Origin: Larix sibirica
Taxonomy: Eukaryota; Streptophyta; Pinopsida; Pinales; Pinaceae
DNA: 31,754 nucleotides
Reading direction: 5' to 3'
NCBI GenBank assembly: GCA_004151065.3
Contig: NWUY0300043929.1
Coordinates: forward strand, 11,627-43,380
Below, piece after piece: positions 19,847-30,294 of this stretch; position 1 is the first letter of the stretch, and every line of letters begins with the position of its first letter. The notes beneath the pieces are model-generated. The model was not told the origin of the DNA. It did not search any database and worked only from the letters and a program-made list of their open reading frames with translations. Made by a program: the position numbers and the translations under genes.

Positions 19847-21250
19847 TATTTTTTTAACACCAATGGGTAAATCTTTATATTAAAAAGTTGCAAAAATAAC
19901 CATAAGATTTACAAATTTTTCACAAAAATCCAGCAAAACACTATTAAGAAGGGATACATCCTCCAGCTCCTCAGCAGCTTGCAAACCTAATACTACTGGA
20001 ACCCATACATAAACATAAACACCTATACTACCATAAACCCTTATAAAATGTTAGTAGAATAATAAGAAAAAATCAGAGACCCTAGGACATCATCCATCAC
20101 AATTTTCCTCTGAGTGTGCTGGAGAATTGGAAATTTCCACTATGGTAGTAGCAGTCTTATAGAAAGATTCCTCATCCATTGCTCTGGAACTAGCATTTTT
20201 TGTAGGCCTAGACTGACAGTCAGCCAAGATTTCATGGTCAAGCTCCACATCAATAGTCATATTTTCCAACTGAGCACCCTGAACTGAGACCTGACGTTCG
20301 AAATCATCAAAATGATGGTCAAGCATAGAGACATGAGTAGCTACATATCTAATCGCAACCAAGGTTCCTTCTAGATACATATTGCAGGTCCATCGTAGGG
20401 TGGATTGAAGGTCCCTGATGTCGGGCTTCACATCTTGGATCCCTTCGACCAAGGCCGACAACTCCATCACCGCTTTGTCCTTAACTTTCATGTTGGCTAC
20501 AGTCTCGAACCGCCCAAACAAACACCACACCATACCCCCTCTTGACTGTGTGGAGGGATAACTGAAACACAAGAAGGAAGCAAAAATAATGTATGACCAT
20601 AATAATCTACAACCTGAGAATCATTGGAGAAACAAACGCCCAAGTAATCGCATCTCCCTAAAAACCAGAGCCCGAACCCTTTGTTAATCCTAAATTTTTC
20701 AAAGTAATAAATCATAGATGACATATTAAGCGAAGACGAAACACTCTGATTCATGCCAGCTTCAAGGGACTTATCCCATATGCGAGTCAATTTGAAATGT
20801 CGGTGGGTGTCTGCCATGCAGGAGGGGAGTAAATTACATTGCATCGTGTCTTTAAAACCATTAGGGGATCCAATGATGAAAATGGACCCCATTTTTAACC
20901 AAATTTATGATAGCAAGGTTAGAGGCTTGGTTAGAAAGCTTATCCACAAGAGTAATATTTACCCTTCAAACATGGAAGAGATAGATGTCAGTTTTGACTT
21001 GCAATGGATCTATGATTCAATCATATAGCCGCCCCACAATTTGATCATCAATTCGATCATTTTTCCAAGTTTGGGAGATGATAAGGAGGGAGTCTTTGAA
21101 AACAAGGAGGTTCTCGATGCCCAAGGAAATAGCAAGGTCCAAATCCAAAAACAAATCATATCGCTTTGAAATATTTTTGGTGTCTCTTCCCAGGCCCCAT
21201 TGATAGGAAAAGACTTGATTTCCTTCAAAATCCCTCCCGCACTTGCCGCC
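19847..21250 (-). pseudogene. Decayed retroposed reading frame of unknown function
   Basis: On the minus strand a protein-like frame starts upstream of 21228 (KEIKSFPINGAWEETPKIFQ) and stays in one frame to about 20540. It is interrupted by three stops between 21010 and 20893, and then shifts to a second frame (20572-20090) that ends EENCDG. Some 240 bases of AT-rich 3' sequence follow, with a terminal short A run (T run at 19848-19854 on plus). No intron signals are evident in between. This layout (ORF, 3' UTR, A-rich tail) suggests a retroposed copy of a transcript, or a LINE-mobilised element. The second part has heptad-like, acidic, possibly coiled-coil stretches. I recognise no family. 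The start is unknown; the first codon at 21228 is TTG, not ATG. Confidence 0.5.
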
Positions 21251-21412
21251 CTGACATATTTTTCATATTATTTGATCCTAAAATATATAATTTCTAAGTC
21301 ACATCTTTCATAGTACCTTGTGTAATAGACATAGTGGTAGGGTCAACCTATGGTTGATCACCACCAAAAGCCTCGAATGGGTGTTTCATCCCTAAAAACA
21401 TCTTCATGTGCA

Positions 21413-23410
21413 TTCATGTGCATGTAATAACACTTATAGTTGTCTTATATTCCATAAACCATAAACACATTTATAATTAACCATTCAAAATATATTTAAG
21501 TTATTTACCTCCTCACTAATAGTAGAAGTACTATGTGCCTTTCCTTTCTTCATTTTGGTCAAGACTTTATATCCTCCTGTCAAGTTGACTTCTAGATCCT
21601 CATCAGTGGACATAATGCCATAGTCAGTTGACCACATATGATAACATAACACAATTCAATAATGAAATCTTTAAATCATAGTTGAACAAATCAATAACAA
21701 AAGGATTTAAATTTTAGTAATTAGACCCTTTTATTTTAACATAGCCTCCTGGGCCACATTTGTGCTACCCAACCTTGTCAAATCTAACCTTGGTGTCCAT
21801 CAAAGTGCCTTTGAGCAGTGCACATTAATGTGATTTACTTAGTCCGATCAAATGCATAATTATAAGTTCAATGTATAATATGTTATATTTACCTTTTTTA
21901 CTCTCCTTTTGGCAACATTCCCTCTTTTTTCATCTTCTTCTCCTTATCATCCTCCACTAGTGCAACCCACTCATTTATGGGAACTAGTGTAGGATGTTCA
22001 TAGTTAGGGTATAGTGTGAAATTAGTGTGGTAGCTGTCCAGCATTGTTTCAAAATACTTTTCTGCTATAGAATCAACCATGTTTTGGTTGAATACTTGAC
22101 CAAAAATATTCATCATGTATTTCACCAAGTCTTTTTTCAAACTTTAGATTTAATAATATGTTCTTATTATTGGTGTGAAAAGAGAAAATGTATTCTTATG
22201 CATCCATTGATAAAAATTCATTATTCCTTGCCATTCTAATCATATATTATGATTAGACTTATAAGATAAACATAAAAATATTCATTGTTGTATAAAATGG
22301 AAATAATCTAATGGATTACTAATTATCATGAACTATTAATCCCTTCAATGGGGCCCAGTATTCATCCATGTGTAAAAATAATAGGTAATTATTTGATGCT
22401 CTTGACAATTATTCATGGTGATCAAAAGGACTGGGAATAGAACTTGGAGTAGTACTAGTTGAGTAGTAGATGGGGCACCAATCACAGGCCTAGGAGTAGG
22501 GGCACTAGCAACACCACTAAGAGTAAAGGAACTGGAAGTAGATGTAGGTGTGATACTCCCTATGTCCATGGATTACAATATCAAGAAAAACTTAAAGAAA
22601 ACAACTTTATGTTGGGCACTTTATTTCATCAAAAATAATATGCAATTGATCGAATCAAAATTCAATTTTGTGTACATTGTACTACTTAATTTTTCCAATC
22701 AAGTATGTTTGTATTTTTTCTAACAGAATTGAAAGGGTTAGGATTATCATAGTAGTCATCATCGTGATGGACATGACTAGGAGATATGGAAGCCTGCAAA
22801 CAACAAAAGTTAAGATGGATTAGAACATCAATAAACATTTATCAAAAGCATATAAAAAATATATTGGATTACCTATCATGCATCATTATATTTCCTGCGA
22901 TCAACTTCTGTCTACAACATGAAATGTTAATTAGAGAAAAGATACATAAATAAGATAAATTTGATGTTAATGGTGATCCAAACACAATATTCAATAAATG
23001 ACAACCATAAATTGTAAAACATAATTACCTCATTCCTTAATTCGGTTCAAATAGTAATTGATCAATGTGTCATTTTAAAAAGACTTGCTTGGAATACCAT
23101 GGTCATGTCACCGTGCAAAACACTTCCCTGGATATTTTTATCAAGAAGGAAGACATTGGTGCAGGCATTCAAAAATACTTAGATTCTTATTCAAAAATAC
23201 CTAAATATCCATATTTAATGCACATTCATGCAAAAAAACAACTAAAATATGTACTTTATTGTTTTCATCTAAAGAAGTGCCTCTATTACATTCCTAATAA
23301 TCATCATTAAAAAATACATATTCATGTTATTCATAGGTGCACCCCAGTGGATGATCATATTCTTCGTCCTTTAGCAAAGGATTCAAGAGTTCATCTTCAA
23401 AATCCTTTAT
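21413..23410. repeat. 2-kb duplicated block, copy 1
   Basis: It matches 23413-25467 along its length. The left end, TTCATGTGCATGTAATAA, is at 21413 here and 23413 there, an offset of exactly 2000. The right end, ATCCTTTAT, falls immediately before the NN at 23411. Divergence is a few percent plus indels: this copy lacks about a dozen bases around 21733 and a stretch near 21813, and has three extra bases at about 22120. Confidence 0.95.
21509..22569 (-). pseudogene. Unknown multi-exon element, copy 1 exons
   Basis: Counterpart of the exon blocks in the second copy. The block of about 80 codons at 22140-21898 reads KKDLVKYMMNIFGQVFNQNM, with one extra codon relative to copy 2, and ends at an in-frame TAA before the donor where copy 2 has a Ser codon. 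The exon matching 23824-23725 has lost its donor through a deletion. The 41-codon exon at 21631-21509 is still open (STDYGIMSTDEDLEV onward), but its acceptor AG has become GG. A Pro/Ser/Thr-rich frame lies at 22569-22345 (SITPTSTSSSF, GAPSTTQLVL). This copy is the more decayed of the two. Confidence 0.4.
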
Positions 23411-23412
23411 NN
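23411..23412. other. Assembly gap (NN) at duplication junction
   Basis: Two undetermined bases lie exactly between the end of copy 1 and the start of copy 2. Unmerged overlapping contigs would leave this pattern. Confidence 0.9.
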
Positions 23413-25467
23413 TTCATGTGCATGTAATAACACTTATAGTTGTCTTATATTCCATAAACCATAAACACATTTATAATTAACCATTCAAAATATATTTAAG
23501 TTATTTACCTCCTCACTAATAGTAGAAGTACTATGTTCCTTACATTTCTTCATTTTGGCCAAGACTTTATATCCTCCTGTCAAGATGACTTCTAAATCCT
23601 CATCAATGGGAAAAATGCCATAGTCAGTTGACTACATATGATAACATAACACAATTCAATAATGAAATATTTAAATCATAGTTCAACAAATCAATAACAA
23701 AAGGATTTAAATTTTAGTACTTACATATGATCTCCCTTTTATTTTAACATAGGCTCATGGACCACATTTGTGCTACCCAACCTTGTCAAATCTAACCTTG
23801 GTGTCCATCAAAGTGCCTTTGAGCCTATGAAAAGTTTGAAGTGCACATTAATGTGACTTACTTAGTCAGATCAAATTCAATGTATAGTATGTTATATTTA
23901 CCTTTTCGACTCTCCTTCTTTTGGAAACATTCCCTCCTTTTTCATCTTCTTCTCCTTATCATCCTCCACTATTGCAACCAACTCATTTATGGGAACTAGT
24001 GTAGGATGCTCATAGTTAGGGTATAGTGTGAAATTAGTGTGGTAGTTGTCCAACATTGATTTCAAATACTTTTCTGCCATAGAATCAACCATGTTTTGGT
24101 TGAATACTTGGCCAAAAATATTCATCATGTTCACCAAGTCTTTTTTCAAACTTTAGCTTTAATAATATGTTCTTATTATTGGTGTGAAAAGAGAAAATGC
24201 ATTCTTATGCATCCATTGATAAAAATTCACTATTCCTTGCCATTGTAATTATATATTATGATTAGACTTATAAGATAAAGATAAAAATATTCATTGTTGT
24301 ATAAAATGGAAATAATCTAATGGATTACTAATTCCCATGAACTATTAATCCCTTCAACGGGGCCCATTATTCATCCATGTGTAAAAATAATAGGTAATTA
24401 TTTGATGCTCTTGAAAATTATTCATGGTGATGGAGTCACTCAACATCTAATACAGGGTGATCAAAAGGACTGGGAATAGAAGTTGGAGTAGTACTAGTTG
24501 AGTAGTAGATGGGGCACCAATAGCGAGCCTAGGAGTAGGGGCACTAGCAACACCACCAAGAGTAAAGGAACTGGAAGCAGGTGTAGGTATGATACTCCCT
24601 ATGTCCAGGGATTACAATCTCAAGAAAAAATATAAAGAAAAAACTTTATGTTGGGTACTTTATTTCATCAAAAATAATATGTTGTATACATAAATCAATT
24701 TGATTGAATCAAAATTCGATTTTTTGTACATTGTACTAATTAATTTTTCCAATCAAGTATGTTTGTATTTTTTCCAATAGAATTGAAAGGGTTAGGATTA
24801 TCATAGTAGTCATCATAGTGATGGCCATGACTAGGCAATGTGGAAGCCTACAAACAAACAAAAGTTAAGATGGATTAGAACATCAATAAACATTTATCAA
24901 AAGCATATAAAAAATATATTTGATTACCTATCATGCATCATTATATTTCCTGCGATCAACTTTTGTCTACAACATGAAATGTTAATTAGAGAAAAGATGC
25001 ATAAATAAGATAACTTTGATGTTAATGGTGATCTAAACACAATATTCAATAAATGACAACCATAAATTGTAAAACATCATTACCTTATTCCTTAATTCAG
25101 TTCAAATAGTAATTGATCAATGTGTTATTTTAAAAAGACTTGCTTGGAATACCATAGTCATATCACAATGGCAAACACTTGCCTATATATTTTTCTTAAG
25201 AAGGAAGACATTGGTGCGGGCATTCAAAAATACTTAAATTCTTATTCAAAAAATACCTAAATATCCATATTTAATGCACATTCATGCAAAAAAAAAAACT
25301 AAAATATGTACTTTATCGTTTTCATCTGAAGAAGTGCCTCTATTACATTCCTAATAATCAACATTAAAAAATACACATTCATGTTATTCATAGTTGCACC
25401 CCAATGGATGATCATATTCTTCGTCCTTTAGCAAAGGATTCAAGAGTTCATCTTCAAAATCCTTTAT
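23413..25467. repeat. 2-kb duplicated block, copy 2
   Basis: Second copy of 21413-23410. It ends with AAGGATTCAAGAGTTC and ATCCTTTAT, after which (25468 on) the sequence is single copy. On the minus strand it carries the better preserved splice sites of the unknown spliced element. Confidence 0.95.
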
Positions 25468-25505
25468 ATTAGTGGATGATTGACCCATTTCTAATTTGGG
25501 TTGAA
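23509..25505 (-). pseudogene. Unknown multi-exon gene or transposon ORF, copy 2 exons
   Basis: The minus strand shows exon-like blocks bounded by canonical splice sites. A block ending near 25385 reads KLEMGQSSTNIKDFEDELL, then NPLLKDEEYDHPLG. Then come 24966-24928 (acceptor TTGTAG, donor GTAATC), a block from 24847 (acceptor TTTGTAG; PSHGHHYDDYYDNPNPFNS), a block of about 80 codons at 24149-23902 (KKDLVNMMNIFGQVFNQNMV onward, donor AAAAG-GTAAATA), 23824-23725 (donor CATAT-GTAAGT) and 23631-23509 (41 codons, phase 0 both sides, STDYGIFPIDEDLEV onward). The 24966-24928, 24847 and 23824-23725 blocks contain stops, so the reading is broken overall. I do not recognise the family. A decayed DNA transposon gene or a host pseudogene are both possible. 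Confidence 0.45.
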
Positions 25506-27510
25506 TGGTCAGGCTAAAATGATTCCATGGGGCACCTAATATAGTTCACTTCGCCACAAAAATTTATTTTCTAAGTTTTCTCTTCCAATTGTAGTAGATA
25601 GGAAAGTAGATGTCAAGGAGTTTGATAAGAATTCTATTGGTGGACTTGACAGATCTAGCAATGATGAATATACTAGTGCATGGGACATTCAAGATCGGGT
25701 TTGAAATCATATGGGTTTGTGTTCCCTTTGGCCATGGTTGATGATAATGGAAAGAAAATGTGTTGAATCAGCATAAACATCATAAGGAGGACAATATACA
25801 TAATAGGAATCCGGTGGGAATTCATTCATTGTGGCTTGGTATATTTTTGTCTTTTATTCCAATGTGCAAGTAGGAAATCATTGAAAATCTTGCTCGATAC
25901 ACAAATTAGTGTTTTCAATATGCAGCATATAGAATGAGTGTATGTTATGCTAATAAAATATACATATAAAGGTAAGACTATTGCAAATATCAAATTCAAA
26001 CATAATGTAAATAAGATGTAAAACACAATTACATGTTTCATTAATTCTATTCAAATAATAATCAATCAATCAACTCCTTCCCTATAGCCATTGATTTTAT
26101 TTCACAAACTACAAGTTTATTTCCATCACACCCTTCAAACACACAATTGGTTAGCTTGTTCATGCTTCCAAGATGTCAATTGTTTATAAACCTCACAACA
26201 TTTATGAAATCTTTGGGTCTTCCATCAAAATATGTATAGATTCTAATTTATTTTGATTGTTTTCTTTCATTTTTTATTATTTGCAAAAAATTAATATCTC
26301 CACATACTCGGTAGATATCACGTCAATTGTAACCAATTTTTATAATCATATGTTGTGACAACATAGTCCATCATTTGAACTTTGTAGTTGTATGGAATGT
26401 TTAAATCAAACCTCACAACATTTATGAAAGCTTTGGGTCTTCCATCAAAATATATATAGATTCTAATTTATTTTGATTTTTTTCTTTCATTTTTTATTAT
26501 TTGCAAAAATTCCATATCTCCACATACTTGGTAGATATCATGTCAATCGTAACCAATGTTTATAATCATATGTTGGGACAACATAGTCCATCATTTCAAC
26601 TTCGTAGTTGTATGGGATGTTTAAATCATTGATTGAAAAGAGCCACAACCCATGTAAACTAGATGGATAAATTTGATATGTTCTCCCATTGATACAAAAT
26701 TGTTGTCCAACTGAGGAAGTGGGTTTGGTTCTCAAGTATTCACATAATGCATGTATCTCAATGGAACTCCCTTTTCTCTATTAGTCTCATTGACATAAGA
26801 GCACATCTCTCCTTCACCAAAAAAATCCATACATTTTTAAAATTTTCTTCTGACATTACCATCTCTAATGATTCAATTTAATGTCTAACTTGGCATTTCT
26901 CCTTTCCTTTATCTTCAAAACTACCATCTCTATCTGAATCAATATCTAACAGATATGTATTTGGTTGTTCCTACCCATAATATGATTTGTAACATTCATA
27001 CCAATGGAAGAAATTAAAAATGTGAAATTTCTCATAATTATATTATTAGCACATAAAATAGAAGGTTGTTAACCTGACATCATGCATACAACTTCCAACA
27101 ACTTGTATACATGCATGACCATAAAACCTAACTAAAAAATACCTTCATCAAACCAATGAATGAGTCATAAAGTAGTTACAACATTTTTATGTACCATATA
27201 TACCATTATTTAAGTCCATACATAATTATAAATACAACTTAAAAACACATGTAACTCACTAAACTCAGCATAGAAAGGTACGCTATAATTATCAATTGTA
27301 ACAAAATACTCTAACAATTGCTTATTATGTATGTGTGGGAATATCTTGAACTTGTCATCGTATCCTGAGGAACACTACTTGATATTAATGAACACTCATT
27401 CATATTCATCCTTTGTCATATATCCTTGACACAACTGAAATAAGGCATCCTACTTTTCTTTGTAGTATAATTCTACCATATAGTTGCCCTCAAAATGTTT
27501 CTTAGAAGAC
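25506..27510 (-). pseudogene. Further broken coding-like sequence of the unknown element
   Basis: Upstream of the duplicated block, minus-strand frames keep a coding-like texture. A block near 27505-27330 reads EGNYMVELYYKEK and later CQGYMTKDEYE. One at 26735-26538 reads TSSVGQQFCINGRTYQIYPS, then SLHGLWLFSINDLNIPYNYE. One near 25825-25750 reads MNEFPPDSYYVYCPPYDVYA. Stops and frame changes separate them. Orientation and position suggest the same element as the spliced blocks at 21.5-25.5 kb, but continuity is not proven. No known transposase or host domain is recognised. Confidence 0.35.
26189..26628. repeat. Tandem duplication, exactly 220 bp
   Basis: 26189-26408 and 26409-26628 align with a constant offset of 220 and a small number of substitutions (CCTCACAACATTTATGAAA at 26191 and 26411; TATAATCATATGTTG at 26341 and 26561). 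220 is not a multiple of three, so the duplication would disrupt the minus-strand frame that ends inside it. Confidence 0.92.
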
Positions 27511-28599
27511 ATGCAAATAAGGGCATAATATGAAAAATTTCTTGGGAATTCCAATATATATAGATGATCACAACATGTATTTAAGGTGAAACTATAAGTT
27601 CAATGAAAATTTAATATCTATACAATGACTACTTATGGTTGGGATATAATATTAGAAGCATATGGCCACATTAATTCAATTATTTACCAAATTAATTAAA
27701 TGAACCAAGAATGAATCATATATATAAAATAGTAAAAACACACCACAAAACATCATGGACACTATATTTACCCTTGATCAATCGCGAGGGAAAAACTCCA
27801 ACTGAAATTAAGGAATGTGTGTTGCTCTTATTCTTCTCATTTTTACAATACACACGATATAAAAGGATTGGCTAACAATAGAACAAATAGTCATTGTGTC
27901 CTATCACATAATGCTACAATGTCACCTTCTTCATTTTCTATTTTATACCCTCCCACTTATTTGCATAGCTCATCTATGGAATGGAAAAACACTTCAATAA
28001 GAATGGAACCTCTTCCTCCCTTAGTAACTAAGTTTTTAACACATATTTATAGTCATTTGGGTTAGGATTTTGGACACTATATTATCTTCTTGGAACAATA
28101 GACATGGATAAATTCACATGTGTGAGTAAGGGATCTAATGTGTTTTCTATTTGGTATTGTGGTGGCCAATGAAATGATTGACTTTGAGGAATAACTCCTA
28201 CACACACCATTTCCATTTTTTTCTAGACCAATACAAACTCTTGATGAGAAAAATAATGTCAAGAGGCTAGGAATTGTTTTGAAACATTTTTTGGGGTGTG
28301 CAATTGTTAAAGCCCCAACCTAGGTTTGAATGTTTCAAAAAAAAAATACAAACTTTAATCGCTAGCCTAATATAGCCCAAGAAAAACCACAACTCTAATT
28401 TTCCACTCAATAAAGTACCAATAATGAGAACAAGTATTATATGTATCCATTTTAGATCATGTATGAAATCATTTTCAACTCAACAAACATGCATGTGTAT
28501 ATGGTATACACATATTTACTACTAATATGTAGGATTCATGTATATCTATAACTTTTAAGTGTACCGAATAATTAATACAAAAGAGTTATTTTGAACACC
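27511..28599. other. No gene recognised
   Basis: AT-rich, with short unconvincing open stretches (27817-28065 plus, 28262-28077 minus). No repeat structure or domain was seen. It separates the unknown minus-strand element from the plus-strand LINE. Confidence 0.45.
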
Positions 28600-28869
28600 T
28601 CAGTTGTTCGGAAGAAGAAACCCTAGGGGAGAGGGCATGTGCCCAATACTGAACCAAGGGTGAACTAGTCTCAAATTTAGGGTTTTTTCCACATAGGTTG
28701 TCTTTGGTAGGAAGTATTCAGCTTGGATGAGAGTTATCATAATGGCAGTAGTAGGATGGAGGTGATTTCCCCCCTCATACAAGGAAGCAACATCAGGGTG
28801 AAAACAGAACCCAGAAAGTAGTGGAAACCACAAGCAACATGAAGGGGAAACCCTAAAGCAATCCATTCC

Positions 28870-30230
28870 AGTTGATGGAATGGGAGATGTGGGAAATGAA
28901 ATTAGTAGTCAAATCCAAGGAGAAATGGTACCTCTATGGGAGGACACAACTTCATCATGAAAGGGCCCAATAGATGCATCCCGAAAATAGTAGAGCTACC
29001 GTGATATGAAGTCACCTCAGAATGAGTAAGCAAGCATATTTAGTTTATGTGATACCATGTCTTATTAGGCAAGTTTTTGGGTCTTTGGACTTTGGAGAGA
29101 GCATTGGTAGGGTGTATTAATGCTCACTAGAAGCCGAAATGCTACTACAATATTCAAATTGGATCTAAGGGTTTCTTCACAGTGGTTTTTCATCATTTGG
29201 AAGGTATAACTGTGGCTTTTGACAATGGTAGGGATTATTTCTTCAACTCGGCAAGGCTATATTTGAAGAACTAGGAGGAAAGTTTCTATATGGGGAAAGA
29301 AGAATTCTCATATGCACCATTCTGGGTAAGTATCTACTCCCTCGCCTCTGAATTTTGAGATGCAGAAACATTTGTAGGAATAGGTAATACCCTAGGTTCT
29401 TTTGTTAAATCATCTAAGACCACAACCACATGTAGATACACCTCATATGCCTGCCTCTGCATTTACATGAATATATCACAATCCCTCCCCAAGGAAATAT
29501 GCTTAAGCCATGAGGATGAGGAATGGATACAACTAATAGACTATGAGCATATCCCATTTAGATGATGAAAATGTTGGGCATTTTCTTCATGATTGTCCAT
29601 TAAATGTGCCACCAGAAAAACCTGCATCCTCCACACTGTCGGATTCTGAATGTTATGCAAAAGTAGCACCCAAAAGGAGGAAAAACAAGAAATTAGGGAC
29701 TAATATAGTAGAAAAAGAAATTACTAACCCCAACACTAGTAATAGTTTTGAGGCGCTAACAAATATGGAAGCTGAATAAAACTGGTCATAAGAGCATCTT
29801 GTCAATGGAGAAATAGAGGGTGGTGAAGAACAACAACTAAACCCTAGTGAAGAGTATAAAAGCCTCAATATAGACCCAGTGGTTAGTACCTACAATCAAC
29901 ATGAACATATGGAAGGAATGTCTATGGACCCAAATGAGGAAGGGGCCAAAGAAACACAAGACATGGAAGTTGGAGAACTGGACTTGCAAAGTATAAAGGA
30001 AGCTTGTAAGCATAATGATATCTAGTCAATCCTAGAAAGACAAATGCAACTATTATGGGAATCAGTGATTCAAGTAAACTCCTCCCCATAAACCAAACAT
30101 AAGGCAAAGGGATCAAATACGTGTTTGGGGGTTAAATTTATCCATCTCAATGAAGTCAGAAGGTAACCAGGATTGGACAACAAAAGGGGTAGGAAAAGCA
30201 ATTTGCAAAGAAATCAAGAATTAGGAGGAA
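28870..30230 (+). pseudogene. LINE B ORF1 (DUF4283-type nucleic-acid-binding protein)
   Basis: ORF1 proteins of plant L1 elements bind element RNA. The N-terminal domain is visible at about 29050-29530 in frame 1 (GSKGFFTVVFHHLEGITVAF, then YLKN, FSYAPFWVSIYSLASEF, GIGNTLGSFVKSS and YEHIPFR), the usual DUF4283 order with W-R-LP replaced by WVSIYSL. A zinc-knuckle remnant, NVGHFLHDCP, follows in frame 2 after a shift near 29560; its first two Cys ligands are lost in the shift. An acidic and basic tail continues in frame 2 to about 30230, with several stops. An in-frame TGA lies near 28957, in the N-terminal part. Inactive. Confidence 0.75.
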
Positions 30231-30294
30231 TTTTGATTGGTTTGGGATAATATTTCCCAATCTTGAAGACCTTCCACCCTATCTCTAGTTAACC

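Noticed and set aside
20753-21028. Plus-strand open frame of 91 codons
   Set aside because: It is antisense to the better supported minus-strand retroposed frame, whose pieces before and after share a frame.
23065-23310. Plus-strand open frame of 81 codons within copy 1 of the 2-kb block
   Set aside because: The matching stretch in copy 2 is frame-shifted and interrupted, and the opposite strand carries the splice-bounded blocks. Not convincing as a gene.
21413-25467. The 2-kb copies as LTRs of one retrotransposon
   Set aside because: They are directly adjacent with only NN between, contain splice-bounded coding-like blocks, and lack TG...CA ends with primer-binding sequence.
28600-28866. 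Minus-strand open frame of 88 codons
   Set aside because: Antisense to the leader of LINE B; no domain and no splice or promoter support.
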